From KBS-96 sp963722585 (GTDB lineage Bacteria; Acidobacteriota; Terriglobia; Bryobacterales; Bryobacteraceae): a stretch of DNA of 64,000 nucleotides. Shown one piece after another: positions 9,039 to 17,740 of the stretch (position 1 is the stretch's first letter; every line of letters starts with the position of its first letter). The stretch spans positions 62,001-126,000 of the forward strand of contig CAVRNU010000012.1 of assembly GCA_963722585.1 (NCBI GenBank), given 5' to 3'. Under the pieces are notes generated by a model. It had not been told where the DNA came from. It saw only the letters and a program-made list of their open reading frames with translations, and did no database searches. The position numbers were made by a program, and so were the translations under genes.

Positions 9039-9938
9039 TTATAAACTCAGCACAGGACAAGGCGAGTTCCAGATAATCTCGTAGGCGTGAGTACGCAAAT
9101 GGCCGGACGGCTCGTCCAAGTGTCCACGGCCAATAACAACCAGATCCCCGTCCTCCATTGCCACGGCTTGCCGGATGGCTTCTCCGACTGTTCCCTCTAA
9201 AACATGAAGCGAAGCATCGATCGAAAGTTCCTGAAGAAGATGCCTTAACGCGGAGACCGTCTCGCTCTTCAGCGATCGAACAGACTCACGCTGGGCGCAA
9301 GGAACCGAGGCAGCTGCCGGGCACGGGATCGCGCTTACCACGGCAAGACGGCTCTCAAAGAGCCGAGCCGCCTGCGACGCGCGAATTAAAAGGTCACGCG
9401 ATAAGAGCCGGTAATCCATTGCGCAGACAATTTGGCGATAGGTGCGAAATTCTTCGAGTTCTCTGGGGTGCGGACTTGTCCAAATTGCACAACGCGCATC
9501 ATGCATCACCTTTGCCGTCACCGAGCCGATGAGAAATGGCCGTGGCGGTCCGGCGCCGCGTGTCGGCATCATGATTAGGTCCGTCTCGATCTCCCGCGCA
9601 TGTGCAACAACGCACTCCGCCACGCGGCCGCTTCTGACACAGAGACTGCACTCAATTTTTTGAAAATACTGCTTCTTCAGAGTTTCGAGCTTTGTCAAAC
9701 TCGCCGTTTCTACTGCTTTTTCGTTCAGTTCCAGTTTTCGCAGTATGTCGTCGCCAACGGCGAAGTGCGGCTCTGATGAGCCATGCCATCCGGATAGCCA
9801 TGGTATTACGTTCAGGATCGACACTTTCGCGCCAACCGCCTCCGCCAGGCCGGCGACATGTAGCGCGGCAGACTCACTCGACTTAGAGAAATCGGTGGGA
9901 AATAGAATTTGTTGGATGCGGAAAGGCCTTTGAGTCAT
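9039..9938 (-). CDS. Universal stress protein, two UspA domains
   Basis: Second tandem Usp of the window (299 aa). Domain 1 opens with IQQILFPTDFSKSSES and contains MMPTRGAGPPRPFLIGSVTAKVMHDARCAIWTS, the nucleotide-site pattern also seen in the protein at 5201. Domain 2 ends VVIGRGHLDEPSGHLRTHAYEII..CPVLSL. It is close to the other two Usp proteins of the island and looks paralogous to them. The 152-base gap upstream holds one degenerate half-match to the island palindrome (10061-10076) but no -24/-12 promoter with correct spacing was found. Confidence 0.88.
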   Translation of the reverse strand: MTQRPFRIQQILFPTDFSKSSESAALHVAGLAEAVGAKVSILNVIPWLSGWHGSSEPHFAVGDDILRKLELNEKAVETASLTKLETLKKQYFQKIECSLCVRSGRVAECVVAHAREIETDLIMMPTRGAGPPRPFLIGSVTAKVMHDARCAIWTSPHPRELEEFRTYRQIVCAMDYRLLSRDLLIRASQAARLFESRLAVVSAIPCPAAASVPCAQRESVRSLKSETVSALRHLLQELSIDASLHVLEGTVGEAIRQAVAMEDGDLVVIGRGHLDEPSGHLRTHAYEIIWNSPCPVLSL

Positions 9939-10090
9939 GCTCGTTCGTATCTTTCCTTAAAGTAACGGAACTCGAAGCAACTACTCATCGCCGGCCCACG
10001 CGAAATCGGTGAGCCGGCGAAATTCATGCACGAACATGCGAGTCGGTTCCGATCCGCAACTGCGCGATCTCGCCATCAAACGCGGTCAAT

Positions 10091-10600
10091 TCACGCCAGA
10101 GCTGCGCTAACAAAGCTGCCGCTCGCCTTGTAAGCCGGCTGGGAGAAACCGCCCACAACCGGCCGAACGAGACGCCGGAAATCGGAAACCCTCATGTGAA
10201 TCACGTCCCGATGCGTGCCGGCATTGAAAGCAATAAACTCCTGTTCGGCGACTTTGCGATCCAAATAAACCCGCAGTCCAAACAAAGTACCTAAAGGCGG
10301 CATCGCTCCCAGTTCGGTGCCTGTAAAGAGCAGGTACAAGTCGCGCTCTTCCGCCACGAAAAGGCCGGTGGCTCCGATAGCTGTTCGCAGCCTTTCCATA
10401 TCAACGTAGGAATCGGCGGGAACGACGACCATCAGATAACCGTCACTGTCCTGGCATATGACGGTTTTTGCCATCCGGTGCGGAGGCATGTGTTCTGCCT
10501 TGGCCACTTCTTCCGCGGTATAGGCCGGTGAGTGCGTGGTGTGCGCGTATCGAATCTGATGAGCATCGAGATAATTCAAGCACTTTTGAAGCGTCGTCAT
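10091..10600 (-). CDS. YbaK/EbsC-type aminoacyl-tRNA deacylase
   Basis: A 169-residue YbaK-domain protein, a family that hydrolyses mischarged aminoacyl-tRNAs in trans. Landmarks are HSPAYTAEEVAKAEHMPPHRMAKTVICQD, where the lysine corresponds to the catalytic region of YbaK/ProXp, and FTGTELGAMPPLGTLFGLRVYLD, with the GxxPPxG loop. Length is normal. A candidate sigma54 promoter sits 27 bases upstream. An insertion sequence at 10707-12050 now separates this promoter from the palindromic site at 12080. Confidence 0.86.
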   Translation of the reverse strand: MTTLQKCLNYLDAHQIRYAHTTHSPAYTAEEVAKAEHMPPHRMAKTVICQDSDGYLMVVVPADSYVDMERLRTAIGATGLFVAEERDLYLLFTGTELGAMPPLGTLFGLRVYLDRKVAEQEFIAFNAGTHRDVIHMRVSDFRRLVRPVVGGFSQPAYKASGSFVSAALA

Positions 10601-10625
10601 ATTAATCCCTTTCTACAGCTGTTAC

Positions 10626-10641
10626 AGCAATTCCCGCTCCA
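10626..10641 (-). promoter_or_regulatory. Candidate sigma54 promoter for ybaK-like gene
   Basis: The minus strand reads TGGAGCGGGAATTGCT: GG-N10-GC spacing, perfect TTGCT at -12 and TGG..C at -24. It is 27 bases before the start codon. Confidence 0.5.
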
Positions 10642-10706
10642 CTCCGAGAACTCGGCCCTTCATGAAATGTGTTCTTCATGGTAGTGGAGCGTTCAAGTTG
10701 GCCTAA

Positions 10707-12050
10707 GGGCCTGCTAAACAATAAACTGTACATTTTGAAGAGGCGTGAGGGCTATTTGACTCTAGCTGTGAGGTAGCAAGGTGTAGTTCCAATCCGGGTG
10801 CACTTTATGTCGCTTGAGGCGGATCTGGTCAATTTCTTCCTTTGAGATCTCGACTCCAGTCTCATACTCGCTGGTGTCGAGAACGGCTTTGATCTTCAAT
10901 CCCGTGCGCGTGCGTGTTCCGCCGATCAGGTTAACGACTGTTTCAAAATTGATGAGCGGCTTTCCTTGCCAGTTTAGGCTGATGAAGGAAAAGAGCCGAT
11001 GCTCAATCTGGTTCCATTTGCTGGTTCCGGGAGGATAATGACAAACCGTGATGGCCATCCCGGTTTCGTCGCTCAATGCCTGCAGGTGCAGTTTCCAAGC
11101 GCGCTGCCGATTCCCGTTACTGCCGCCGCTGTCAGCGCATATCAGTAGCCTTCGTGTTCCCCTGTAGTGACGTTTGCCATCCAGACGCCACCACCGCCGG
11201 ATGCTTTCAACGGCGAATTCCGCCGTCTCGTGCGTTACGCCGACATTGACAACCGCGCGGTTGCGCGCGATGTCGTAAGCTCCGTACGGAATCGCCTTGC
11301 CCTGGCCCAGGTGCGGAAAGTCGTGCACCGTAACTTCATCCGATTTTCCCTGCGGAAGCCATCTCCGACCCGCATTTTTAAAGGCTCCCACGAGTTCTTT
11401 CTTCTTTGTGTCCACCGAAATCACGGGGTCTCCCACGCGCCGGAACGCCTTGACCTCCCGGTTCAGATAGCGGAACTGGGCATCCCGATTCGGATGCTGA
11501 GGGCCCTCGCGGGTCTTTACGTTGGCCTGCAAGGTGTATCCCATGTCCTCGAGGCAGCGGCCCACCGTGACGCTGCTGATCGGGTGTCCGGAGTGGGTCA
11601 GTTCATCGGCTATGGTCCGTGTGGACTTGCTGGTCCACTTGAGCGGACTCATAGGATCGCCCGCTGTGGTCTCCTCCACAATGCTCTTCAGCCGCCGCAA
11701 TAACCCCTCATCGGTGTGCTCTACTTTTTTGCGGCCGCCTCCGGGTTGTCGCACTCGCCCTTCAGCCGGGCCGCGAACCTTCTCGCTGATCAGTTCCCTC
11801 ACGCCTTGAGTAATCGTCACTCGTGACATCCCCGTCAACTGTGCCAGGTGACTGATCCCTCCCCGGCCCAGTTGCAGTGCCCTCTCAGCAACCAACAAGC
11901 GAGCCTGGTATTTGTTCATCGCGCCCAGAACCCGCAGCCATGTTCTTTCGGCTGAAGTAGCTGACACCCCGCCACCGGGTCTGTAGGTCCGCATTAAATA
12001 AAACATAACTGAGTTCGTCTGTTTTGTACAGATTATTGTTTAGCAGCCCC
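10707..12050 (-). mobile_element. Intact ISAzo13-type insertion sequence
   Basis: A 1344-bp element with one transposase gene. The inverted ends are visible: the left end reads GGGCCTGCTAAACAATAA and the right end, reverse-complemented, GGGGCTGCTAAACAATAA; both continue with one differing base and then CTGTACA (about 26 bases, few mismatches). A direct TAA repeat (10704-10706 and 12051-12053) flanks it, consistent with a 3-bp target duplication. Near-identical ends and an uninterrupted transposase suggest a recent arrival. It landed in the divergent gap between the ybaK-like and dksA-like genes. Confidence 0.88.
10762..12006 (-). CDS. ISAzo13-family DDE transposase
   Basis: A 414-residue transposase. 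The N-terminal part holds helix-turn-helix segments (HLAQLTGMSRVTITQGVREL and a second HPISSVTVGRCLEDMGYTL). The catalytic core shows SVDTKKKELVG (first Asp), LLICADSGGSNGNRQRAWK (second Asp) and WNQIEHRLFSFIS (Glu), in keeping with a DDE enzyme. The full length is present without stops. It belongs to the group often labelled Rhodopirellula-type transposases. Promoter and start lie just inside the right inverted repeat. Confidence 0.9.
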   Translation of the reverse strand: MFYLMRTYRPGGGVSATSAERTWLRVLGAMNKYQARLLVAERALQLGRGGISHLAQLTGMSRVTITQGVRELISEKVRGPAEGRVRQPGGGRKKVEHTDEGLLRRLKSIVEETTAGDPMSPLKWTSKSTRTIADELTHSGHPISSVTVGRCLEDMGYTLQANVKTREGPQHPNRDAQFRYLNREVKAFRRVGDPVISVDTKKKELVGAFKNAGRRWLPQGKSDEVTVHDFPHLGQGKAIPYGAYDIARNRAVVNVGVTHETAEFAVESIRRWWRLDGKRHYRGTRRLLICADSGGSNGNRQRAWKLHLQALSDETGMAITVCHYPPGTSKWNQIEHRLFSFISLNWQGKPLINFETVVNLIGGTRTRTGLKIKAVLDTSEYETGVEISKEEIDQIRLKRHKVHPDWNYTLLPHS

Positions 12051-12079
12051 TAAGCATGCACCTTTGCACTGGAGTTCAT

Positions 12080-12095
12080 TGCGCCATTTCGCGCA
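12080..12095. promoter_or_regulatory. Palindromic upstream activator site next to the IS
   Basis: TGCGCCATTTCGCGCA fits TGCGY-N6-RCGCA. It lies 64 bases before the sigma54 promoter of the dksA-like gene. Without the IS it would be about 90-100 bases from the ybaK-like promoter, so it probably once served both directions. Confidence 0.58.
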
Positions 12096-12158
12096 CGGAC
12101 GCGCGAAGAAAGAGTTGCGCCGGTTTTGGGAAGTCAACGATTTGCTATTGCCGTCAAG

Positions 12159-12174
12159 TGGCACCTGGCTTGCA
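12159..12174 (+). promoter_or_regulatory. Sigma54 promoter of the dksA-like gene
   Basis: TGGCACCTGGCTTGCA matches the -24/-12 consensus TGGCAC-N5-TTGCA at every defined position. It is the best such site in the window and lies 41 bases before the ATG at 12215. Confidence 0.75.
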
Positions 12175-12214
12175 TATGTACTAAAAGGAACCTTTGAAGA
12201 AGGGAGATACGGCC

Positions 12215-12589
12215 ATGACGCAAGGTGAATCGAAAAAATTCAAGCGGATGCTATGCGCGAAGCGCGAGGAACTCGAAGAGACTCTTGGCGAACGCGACGT
12301 GATCGCGTTGGAAAGAAGCGCAGATGCCATGGACGAGGCGCGCGAGACCGTGGATCTTGACGTGGCCCTCCGTAATCTCGACCAGGAGTCGAGCCTGCTT
12401 CACAACGTATACTCGGCAATTCGCCGCATCGAGGAAGGCTCTTTCGGCATTTGCGTTAACTGTCGAGAGGCGATAACTCCGCAGCGCCTCGCCGCAGTGC
12501 CGTGGACGCCATTGTGCATTCGTTGCCAGCGGCAGATTGAGCGCGGGCGCGGTACGGCCGCGGATTTCGGGGGACGCAAGGCGGCGTAG
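12215..12589 (+). CDS. DksA/TraR-family zinc-finger protein
   Basis: A 124-residue DksA/TraR-type protein, a family that binds the RNA polymerase secondary channel and works with ppGpp in the stringent response. The N-terminal coiled coil carries LEETLGERDVIALERSADAMDEARE, and the C-terminal zinc finger has CVNC and CIRC (ICVNCREAITPQRLAAVPWTPLCIRCQRQIE). The ATG at 12215 follows AAGGGAGA; a TTG at 12194 is the alternative. The consensus sigma54 promoter upstream suggests it is induced with the rest of the stress island. It is shorter than E. coli DksA, like many accessory paralogs. Confidence 0.86.
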   Translation: MTQGESKKFKRMLCAKREELEETLGERDVIALERSADAMDEARETVDLDVALRNLDQESSLLHNVYSAIRRIEEGSFGICVNCREAITPQRLAAVPWTPLCIRCQRQIERGRGTAADFGGRKAA

Positions 12590-13184
12590 CGAACGAACCT
12601 CCCTCTCGGATGTGTGTTCAACGCTCGGCGAACGAACAGGTGTCGCGGGGGTGGCTCCTTGGCGAAGCGTGCCTCCGTCCACTTCAGGACATTCGGGATG
12701 GCCGGCGACTCCGCCGCGATAGGCGAGCGGCCCGCTGCCGAAATCGCGCGCGAACACCGGCTCTTTGGACAACTTGAGGCCAATCACCGCGAGGATCTCT
12801 GGATTGACGATGCGCTTGCGTGCAAGAGCCGCCACACCGCTCAACGGGACATCTGGGCGTAGCGCGCAGCCTCGATGCCAACCCAGAGCGCCGTATGACC
12901 TCCCTGGAGTGTCCCTACGCGACGGTCTTATCGCCGGCATCAACCCCTTCGAGGTGTCGCGCGGCGCGCGCACCGCGTCGAGATCCGAACACGCTTCTGG
13001 CACGCCGATGAGGTAAGGATGTGGACCCTCGGTGCGAAGCCATCGCGAGCATAGCGCCCGCGGAACTTCCCCCTTCATACAGGCCGACCGTAGCTCTGGC
13101 AGATGCCGTCCGTGTCAGTCTCCGCCCATAGTCTAAATGCATCCTAAGAAGTTGCGCTAGGAACGGCCGTTGATGTCCACATGT
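12590..13184. other. 595-base stretch without a supported gene
   Basis: A long minus-strand frame crosses this stretch and the dksA-like gene (12251-13078), but its composition is rich in Arg, Pro and Ser and shows no family resemblance. I see no promoter palindrome, inserted element or RNA gene. It may be decayed sequence. Confidence 0.5.
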
Positions 13185-13886
13185 TTATCTAGACTGCAAG
13201 TAAGCCGCGACCGCGTGTGCCTGTTCGGAATCTAAATCGCGCGTTACCATCGTCATCTCAGGCGCATGTTTGCGGTCGCCTTTACGGAATTTATCCACTT
13301 GGCTTTCAATGTATTCTGCGTTTTGGCCGGCAAGCCTTGGGGCAAATCCTTTGCCTTGCGCATCCGGCCCATGGCACGTTGTGCATGCGAGAACCTTCTG
13401 AGCGGGAAGACCGTTTACGAACAAGTTCTTTCCCTTTTCCACGAGCGCTTTATTCGAGCAACGTCCCGGCGCCGGAGTTTGCCTCGAGTACCAAAGCACG
13501 GCCTCTCTGATCGTTTCGGGTTTGGCGGCGTGCGCTACTCCTTCCATATGGATTCGCTCATCGCGCGTGACGTTGTCCGCGTCTTTCTTTGCATGAATGA
13601 CCTTCAAGGTCGACCAATACAGTTCGTCCACGGGCGGCGAGGCAGGCTCCTTGAATGCAGTGATTTTCTTTTCGGCGTACGTCGGGTTCAGCCCCGCTAG
13701 TTTCGGAATATAAGGCAGCTGGCTGTTGCCGTCAATACCATGGCATCCCGAGCAATAGGTTGTGACGATTGGAGGCGCGTCCCACCGCTTCTGTGCGTAA
13801 CCGGAAGAAGTGATCGTGACCAGCGCCAGCGTTGTCGCTGCTGTTTTCGTGAATGATTTTGATTTTTCAACGTATCCTCCCATCAA
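13185..13886 (-). CDS. Diheme cytochrome c (c4-like), periplasmic
   Basis: Periplasmic electron carrier with two c-type heme sites, CSGCH (about residue 45) and CTTCH (about residue 172), each followed later by a possible Met ligand, arranged as two cytochrome c domains like cytochrome c4. A signal peptide is visible in the first 32 residues (FTKTAATTLALVTITSSGYAQ). The start is TTG at 13886 or ATG at 13883, immediately after the stop of the porin-cytochrome gene, so the two are one operon. The obvious partner is that outer-membrane protein: electrons crossing the outer membrane could be handed to this carrier. Confidence 0.87.
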   Translation of the reverse strand: MMGGYVEKSKSFTKTAATTLALVTITSSGYAQKRWDAPPIVTTYCSGCHGIDGNSQLPYIPKLAGLNPTYAEKKITAFKEPASPPVDELYWSTLKVIHAKKDADNVTRDERIHMEGVAHAAKPETIREAVLWYSRQTPAPGRCSNKALVEKGKNLFVNGLPAQKVLACTTCHGPDAQGKGFAPRLAGQNAEYIESQVDKFRKGDRKHAPEMTMVTRDLDSEQAHAVAAYLQSR

Positions 13887-15345
13887 TCAAAACGCGAAGA
13901 AAACGCTAATCCAAAGCGTGTTGTTGTCGCTCGGTTTCCGGCCTAGTCCGTCGATGTTGCTAGTAAGACCGTTGAATTTGGTAAAGCCCGTGTATTGGAG
14001 CGATGCCACTATATTCTGGGTCAGCGTCCGGTCGACCTCTAGTTGATAGCCGGTTGTGTTGGGTTTTGCCGACAGTTGATTTCCGTTGACATCGGTGATC
14101 CCGTACAACGCCGCGTTGTTACTCCCATTGCTAAGAAAATAGCCACCGGTGAAGGTCCATGCGTCGCGGAGCGCGAAGGAAGCACTCAGGTTGACGGTTT
14201 TCAAATTGCCTTTCGGATTGGAGACGTTTCCTAAAGGAAAACTTCCATTCCAAGACTGCTGCTCATAGATGTATGAGCCTCGAAGCGTGAGCTTGCGAGT
14301 TTCTCCCAGATACTGATACTGCGAATCGAAGCCGGTATCGGCAAATGTATCGGTTGGGCCGGTCGGGGAGGAACTGTCCGGATATACAGCAGAATGCATG
14401 CCGAACGTACCCACCATCCAAACGTTCGGTCCCTGATCCTTGGTCCAATAGGCACGCCAATATGGATTGAATCCCTTTAGATACTGGGCTCCGGTTTGAT
14501 ACGATGTACCTCGCATTCATCCAGCGGAAAAACCCAGTTCCTACCCGGTACATGGATACTTCCGCATAGAACGCGCGATCGAACAGCGTGTAGACGCCAA
14601 CGCTGCCAGTCTCCTGCGCCAAGCTTGCGATCATCGGACCGGCGGGTGCGCCTGGCGCTTGGGGCGAGCCATAGAAGGGGTAGCCCCAGCTTGGAACGGT
14701 GTTCCACACGTCCTGCGCCGTTGGATCATTATTGCTATCGATACCGACAAGCAGTTCGTGATCGCCCGGGTGAAAGAAATGGGTTGCCCGAATATCGGTT
14801 GGCCCCGAAGCACCTTTCCAGCCGGGGAAAGTGTTGCTCAGTCCATATTCGGCGAACACGCCTGCCCAGTTCGTTAGCTTGGTGCCAAGTTCAGCCGTAA
14901 ACCCATAGGCTTCAGGGGCGCCATTCTGCGTCACAATCGATTGGCCGAGTGCGTTGTTCGGCTGCGCCGCCCAAGTTATACCGGCCTGGCCGAGAATGCC
15001 TATCGGCGCATAGTTAAATCCTTCGCGGTCGACAAAGGAGTTGCCGGCGGCATATCCGGCAAGCTTGAAAAAACGGCCCCACGGAGTAAGCTGCGGCCAA
15101 TTTCCACCCACGTGGCAGGCTGCACAGCGCTGTCCGGTCTGGCGGGCGAACGATGGCAATGCCTGAGCGTTTGGTGACAGGCACAGTTGAAGGGAAACGA
15201 GCAAGAGAGTTTTAACGAGATTTCGCACAATGAAATCTGCCGACTGCGCTCTCGGTTCCTCGGACAACTCGAAGGGCATTCCCCGTTTTGAAGGTGAATT
15301 TGCGTTTGTCGGCATCGACCCTCGTACCATCACGCGACAGGCCAT
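13887..15345 (-). CDS. Cyc2-like fused monoheme cytochrome-porin (frameshifted)
   Basis: Outer-membrane protein with one heme site near the mature N-terminus followed by a beta-barrel. After a signal sequence (VKTLLLVSLQLCLSPNAQA) the chain reads FARQTGQRCAACH and then WGRFFKLAGY. This layout (FARQTGxxCxxCH, then a G-F-K-GY segment, then a porin) is the pattern of Cyc2-type iron oxidases and their relatives. The rest alternates like barrel strands and ends in Phe (ISVFFAF), a common outer-membrane terminus. The frame changes near 14515, where MNAR should run on to GTSYQTGAQYLKG. The start is uncertain (ATG 15345, 15312 or 15279, or GTG 15228). Iron oxidation is inference; other extracellular donors are possible. 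Confidence 0.7.
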
Positions 15346-15395
15346 CGAGTGACAACGATAAATCAGGTACTTAGCGATAGGCTCCGGCGAGTGTA

Positions 15396-15411
15396 TGCGC
15401 CATTCCGCGCA
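15396..15411. promoter_or_regulatory. Palindromic upstream activator site before the porin-cytochrome operon
   Basis: TGCGCCATTCCGCGCA fits TGCGY-N6-RCGCA and differs by one base from the site at 12080. It lies upstream of the porin-cytochrome gene. I could not place a good -24/-12 element between it and the gene. Confidence 0.5.
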
Positions 15412-15528
15412 ATCCGAGTGCGGCGCAGGAGGGAGAAACAGAGATTGTCAGCATGATCCTCGCGTTCTGCCGAACGGTTTCAGGGCCATGCTTCGCTGAT
15501 CGCTCCCCATCGAGATGCGCTGATAGCC

Positions 15529-17466
15529 TCATGCATCCGGCTGTAAATCGCCGCCGGGCACCGCTACGCGTAATGCGTTAAGGACAGCCGCAACATCTAT
15601 CACTTCTTGGGTTACTGCGCCGGCAACGGGCGGAAGATAGCCGGCTGCGGCAATCAACATACCGATCATGCTTAATGCCATACCGCCTAGCGCGCTCTCG
15701 AGCGCGATTCTTCGCATCCGGCGCCCGATGTGAATGAGCTCGTCCAATTTTTGCAGGGACGATTCCATGACCACTGCGTCAGCCGCCTCCGCCGTGATAT
15801 CACTGTCATGGCCAAAAGCGACGCCTACCGTTGCAGCCTGCATGGCCGGCGCATCGTTGATTCCATCGCCGACAAATAGCGTTGGAGCGCGGCTTGCCTC
15901 TTCTTTTACGACTGCCACTTTCTCTTCCGGGCCCTTGCCGAATAGGGCGGCGGAAATCCCGACTTCGCGAGCCAGATACCGTACTTCGGTTTCGCGATCT
16001 CCTGACAACAGCATGATTCGATTGACGTGGTGTTTCGGCACCAGATGTCCAATGAAGGATCTGCTGTCCGCACGTGGCGCATCCCGGAACCGAAACGTTG
16101 CGGCATATGAATCATCAATCAGAAGAATGCACTCCATGCCCGAAGTTGTCAGCGGCGGAAGCTCTGCGACGAGCGCCGGATATCTTTGTCGCAATTGTTT
16201 TCGACCGGTGAGGAGGACGCGCGTGCCATCCACTCTCGCGGTCAACCCCGCCCCCGGCTTCTCGCTGATCTCGCTGGCAGGCGCTAAGGCAATCTTTTCA
16301 TCTTGAGCTCGCCTGGATATCGCTTGGGCCAGCGGATGCCTCGAGTATTGCTCGACACTCGCCGCTATCCGAATCGCGTCCGAAACGCCTACGCCCGGAG
16401 CGCACAGAACGTCGGTCAAAACAGGCTTCCCATAGGTGAGCGTACCGGTCTTGTCGAAAATCATGGTGCGGCAACGCGAAATACGCTCGAGCATCGCAGG
16501 ATTCTTGATGATGATTCCACGGGCGGCGGCGGCCGAGATCGCCCCAATGATAGCGACCGGGATGGCCAGCAACAAAGGACACGGCGTGGCGATGACGAGG
16601 ACCGCGAGAAAACGCGTCGCGTCCCGTCCGGCGATCCAGCCGATAACGGCTAGAGCGACTGCTAGTAACGTATACCAGGCGCCAAGCCGGTCGGCGATGC
16701 GGCGGAGGCGAGGACGATTCGTTTCCGCTTCTTTCATCACCTGCATAATCCGCATATAGCGCGAGTCCCTCGGCAGTCTGGTTGCGGTGAGCGTCAACGC
16801 GCTGGCGCCATTCACTGCGCCTGAAAGCACTTCCGCTCCTCTGGTCTTTGGAATGAAGTACGGTTCGCCGGTCAGGTAAGACTCATCCATCGTTCCATGG
16901 CCATCAATCACGATTCCGTCTACGGGAGAGATCTCATGCGGAAATATCGTGAGGACGTCGCCAACCTGTACTTCCTCCAGGCCGATGTCGGTGATCTCGG
17001 AGCCGGCGCGCCGGTGGGCGATGGTCGGTAAGCGCTTGGCTAGTGCGCCTAAGACGGCTGATGCCCGGCGAGTCGCGTATTGTTCGAGCGCCGTGCCGCC
17101 AGAGAGCATAAGCACCACGATGGAGCCAGCCAAATACTCTCCTATGATTGCCGATGTAACGATCGATAAGCCCGCCAGGATATCGGAACCAAACTCCCCG
17201 CAAAAAGCCTTCTTGGCTAAGTCGATGACGAGCGGGACGCCGCCAATCAGGAGGACCGCGAACAGAATCCAATTCGCATGTTTGACCGGAACGGCATATC
17301 TTAAAACGAGATAGAAAACGATGCCGGTGGCGGCAGCGGCTGCGATCCAGGTTTCTTTCGTGTAAGCAAGCCGGCGCGAAAGGGCCGGAATGCCGGCGCA
17401 CTGCACGCTATGCGTTACAGTCGGCTCCGTTTGCGCCGGATTCGGCGTTTGCAAAGTAGAAATCAT
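15529..17466 (-). CDS. P1B-type heavy-metal ATPase
   Basis: A 645-residue metal-exporting P-type ATPase of the inner membrane. Visible motifs are the phosphorylation site DKTGTLT, the actuator sequence SYLTGEP, the hinge GDGINDAPAM and the HP dipeptide SRHPLAQAI. The membrane metal site reads TPCPLL, the TPC class, rather than the CPC of copper pumps or the SPC of cobalt pumps, so the ion is not obvious; iron or nickel are candidates. No N-terminal CxxC metal-binding domain is seen. A sigma54-like promoter and two palindromes are in the gap upstream, shared with the divergent cytochrome/CBS operon. Confidence 0.88.
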   Translation of the reverse strand: MISTLQTPNPAQTEPTVTHSVQCAGIPALSRRLAYTKETWIAAAAATGIVFYLVLRYAVPVKHANWILFAVLLIGGVPLVIDLAKKAFCGEFGSDILAGLSIVTSAIIGEYLAGSIVVLMLSGGTALEQYATRRASAVLGALAKRLPTIAHRRAGSEITDIGLEEVQVGDVLTIFPHEISPVDGIVIDGHGTMDESYLTGEPYFIPKTRGAEVLSGAVNGASALTLTATRLPRDSRYMRIMQVMKEAETNRPRLRRIADRLGAWYTLLAVALAVIGWIAGRDATRFLAVLVIATPCPLLLAIPVAIIGAISAAAARGIIIKNPAMLERISRCRTMIFDKTGTLTYGKPVLTDVLCAPGVGVSDAIRIAASVEQYSRHPLAQAISRRAQDEKIALAPASEISEKPGAGLTARVDGTRVLLTGRKQLRQRYPALVAELPPLTTSGMECILLIDDSYAATFRFRDAPRADSRSFIGHLVPKHHVNRIMLLSGDRETEVRYLAREVGISAALFGKGPEEKVAVVKEEASRAPTLFVGDGINDAPAMQAATVGVAFGHDSDITAEAADAVVMESSLQKLDELIHIGRRMRRIALESALGGMALSMIGMLIAAAGYLPPVAGAVTQEVIDVAAVLNALRVAVPGGDLQPDA

Positions 17467-17497
17467 TTCGATACCTTCGGCTCCGCGTTACTGTATG

Positions 17498-17513
17498 GGC
17501 ACCTGAGATGCCA
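17498..17513 (-). promoter_or_regulatory. Candidate sigma54 promoter for the P1B ATPase
   Basis: The minus strand reads TGGCATCTCAGGTGCC: five of six -24 bases, GG-N10-GC spacing, a weaker -12 (GTGCC). It is 32 bases before the start codon and 48 bases from the palindrome at 17562. Confidence 0.45.
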
Positions 17514-17561
17514 GATCCACCATGAATCCTCAAATCAAAGCGGCGCTCACAGCGGTCGGCA

Positions 17562-17598
17562 TGCGCAATATCGCGCAGCGATTGCGGCAAATGGCGAA
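17562..17598. promoter_or_regulatory. Pair of palindromic activator sites in the divergent gap
   Basis: TGCGCAATATCGCGCA (17562-17577) is an exact TGCGY-N6-RCGCA site. TGCGGCAAATGGCGAA (17583-17598) is a weaker copy starting 21 bases later, two helical turns away. They lie between the ATPase promoter and the promoter at 17693. Confidence 0.55.
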
Positions 17599-17692
17599 GC
17601 TGCGCAGGCAATGCCCACATCATTCTTGACACACGGCATCCGGAAAACAAGCAGCTCTAGCGGCAAGTAGGTGTGACCTTTGCCGCCTCAAA

Positions 17693-17708
17693 CGGCACGT
17701 GTATTGCT
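17693..17708 (+). promoter_or_regulatory. Sigma54 promoter of the cytochrome/CBS operon
   Basis: CGGCACGTGTATTGCT matches the -24/-12 consensus except for the first base. It is 33 bases before the ATG at 17741 and 131 bases beyond the palindrome at 17562. Confidence 0.65.
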
Positions 17709-17740
17709 CATTTTCATATGTTGGCGGATGGGAGGTCCGA

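Noticed and set aside
10061..10076. TGCGCGATCTCGCCAT as a further activator site for the Usp gene at 9039
   Set aside because: Only the left half matches and no -24/-12 element with ten-base spacing was found before that gene.
12251..13078. 275-codon open frame on the minus strand
   Set aside because: It runs antisense through the dksA-like gene, is rich in Arg, Pro and Ser, and shows no family pattern.
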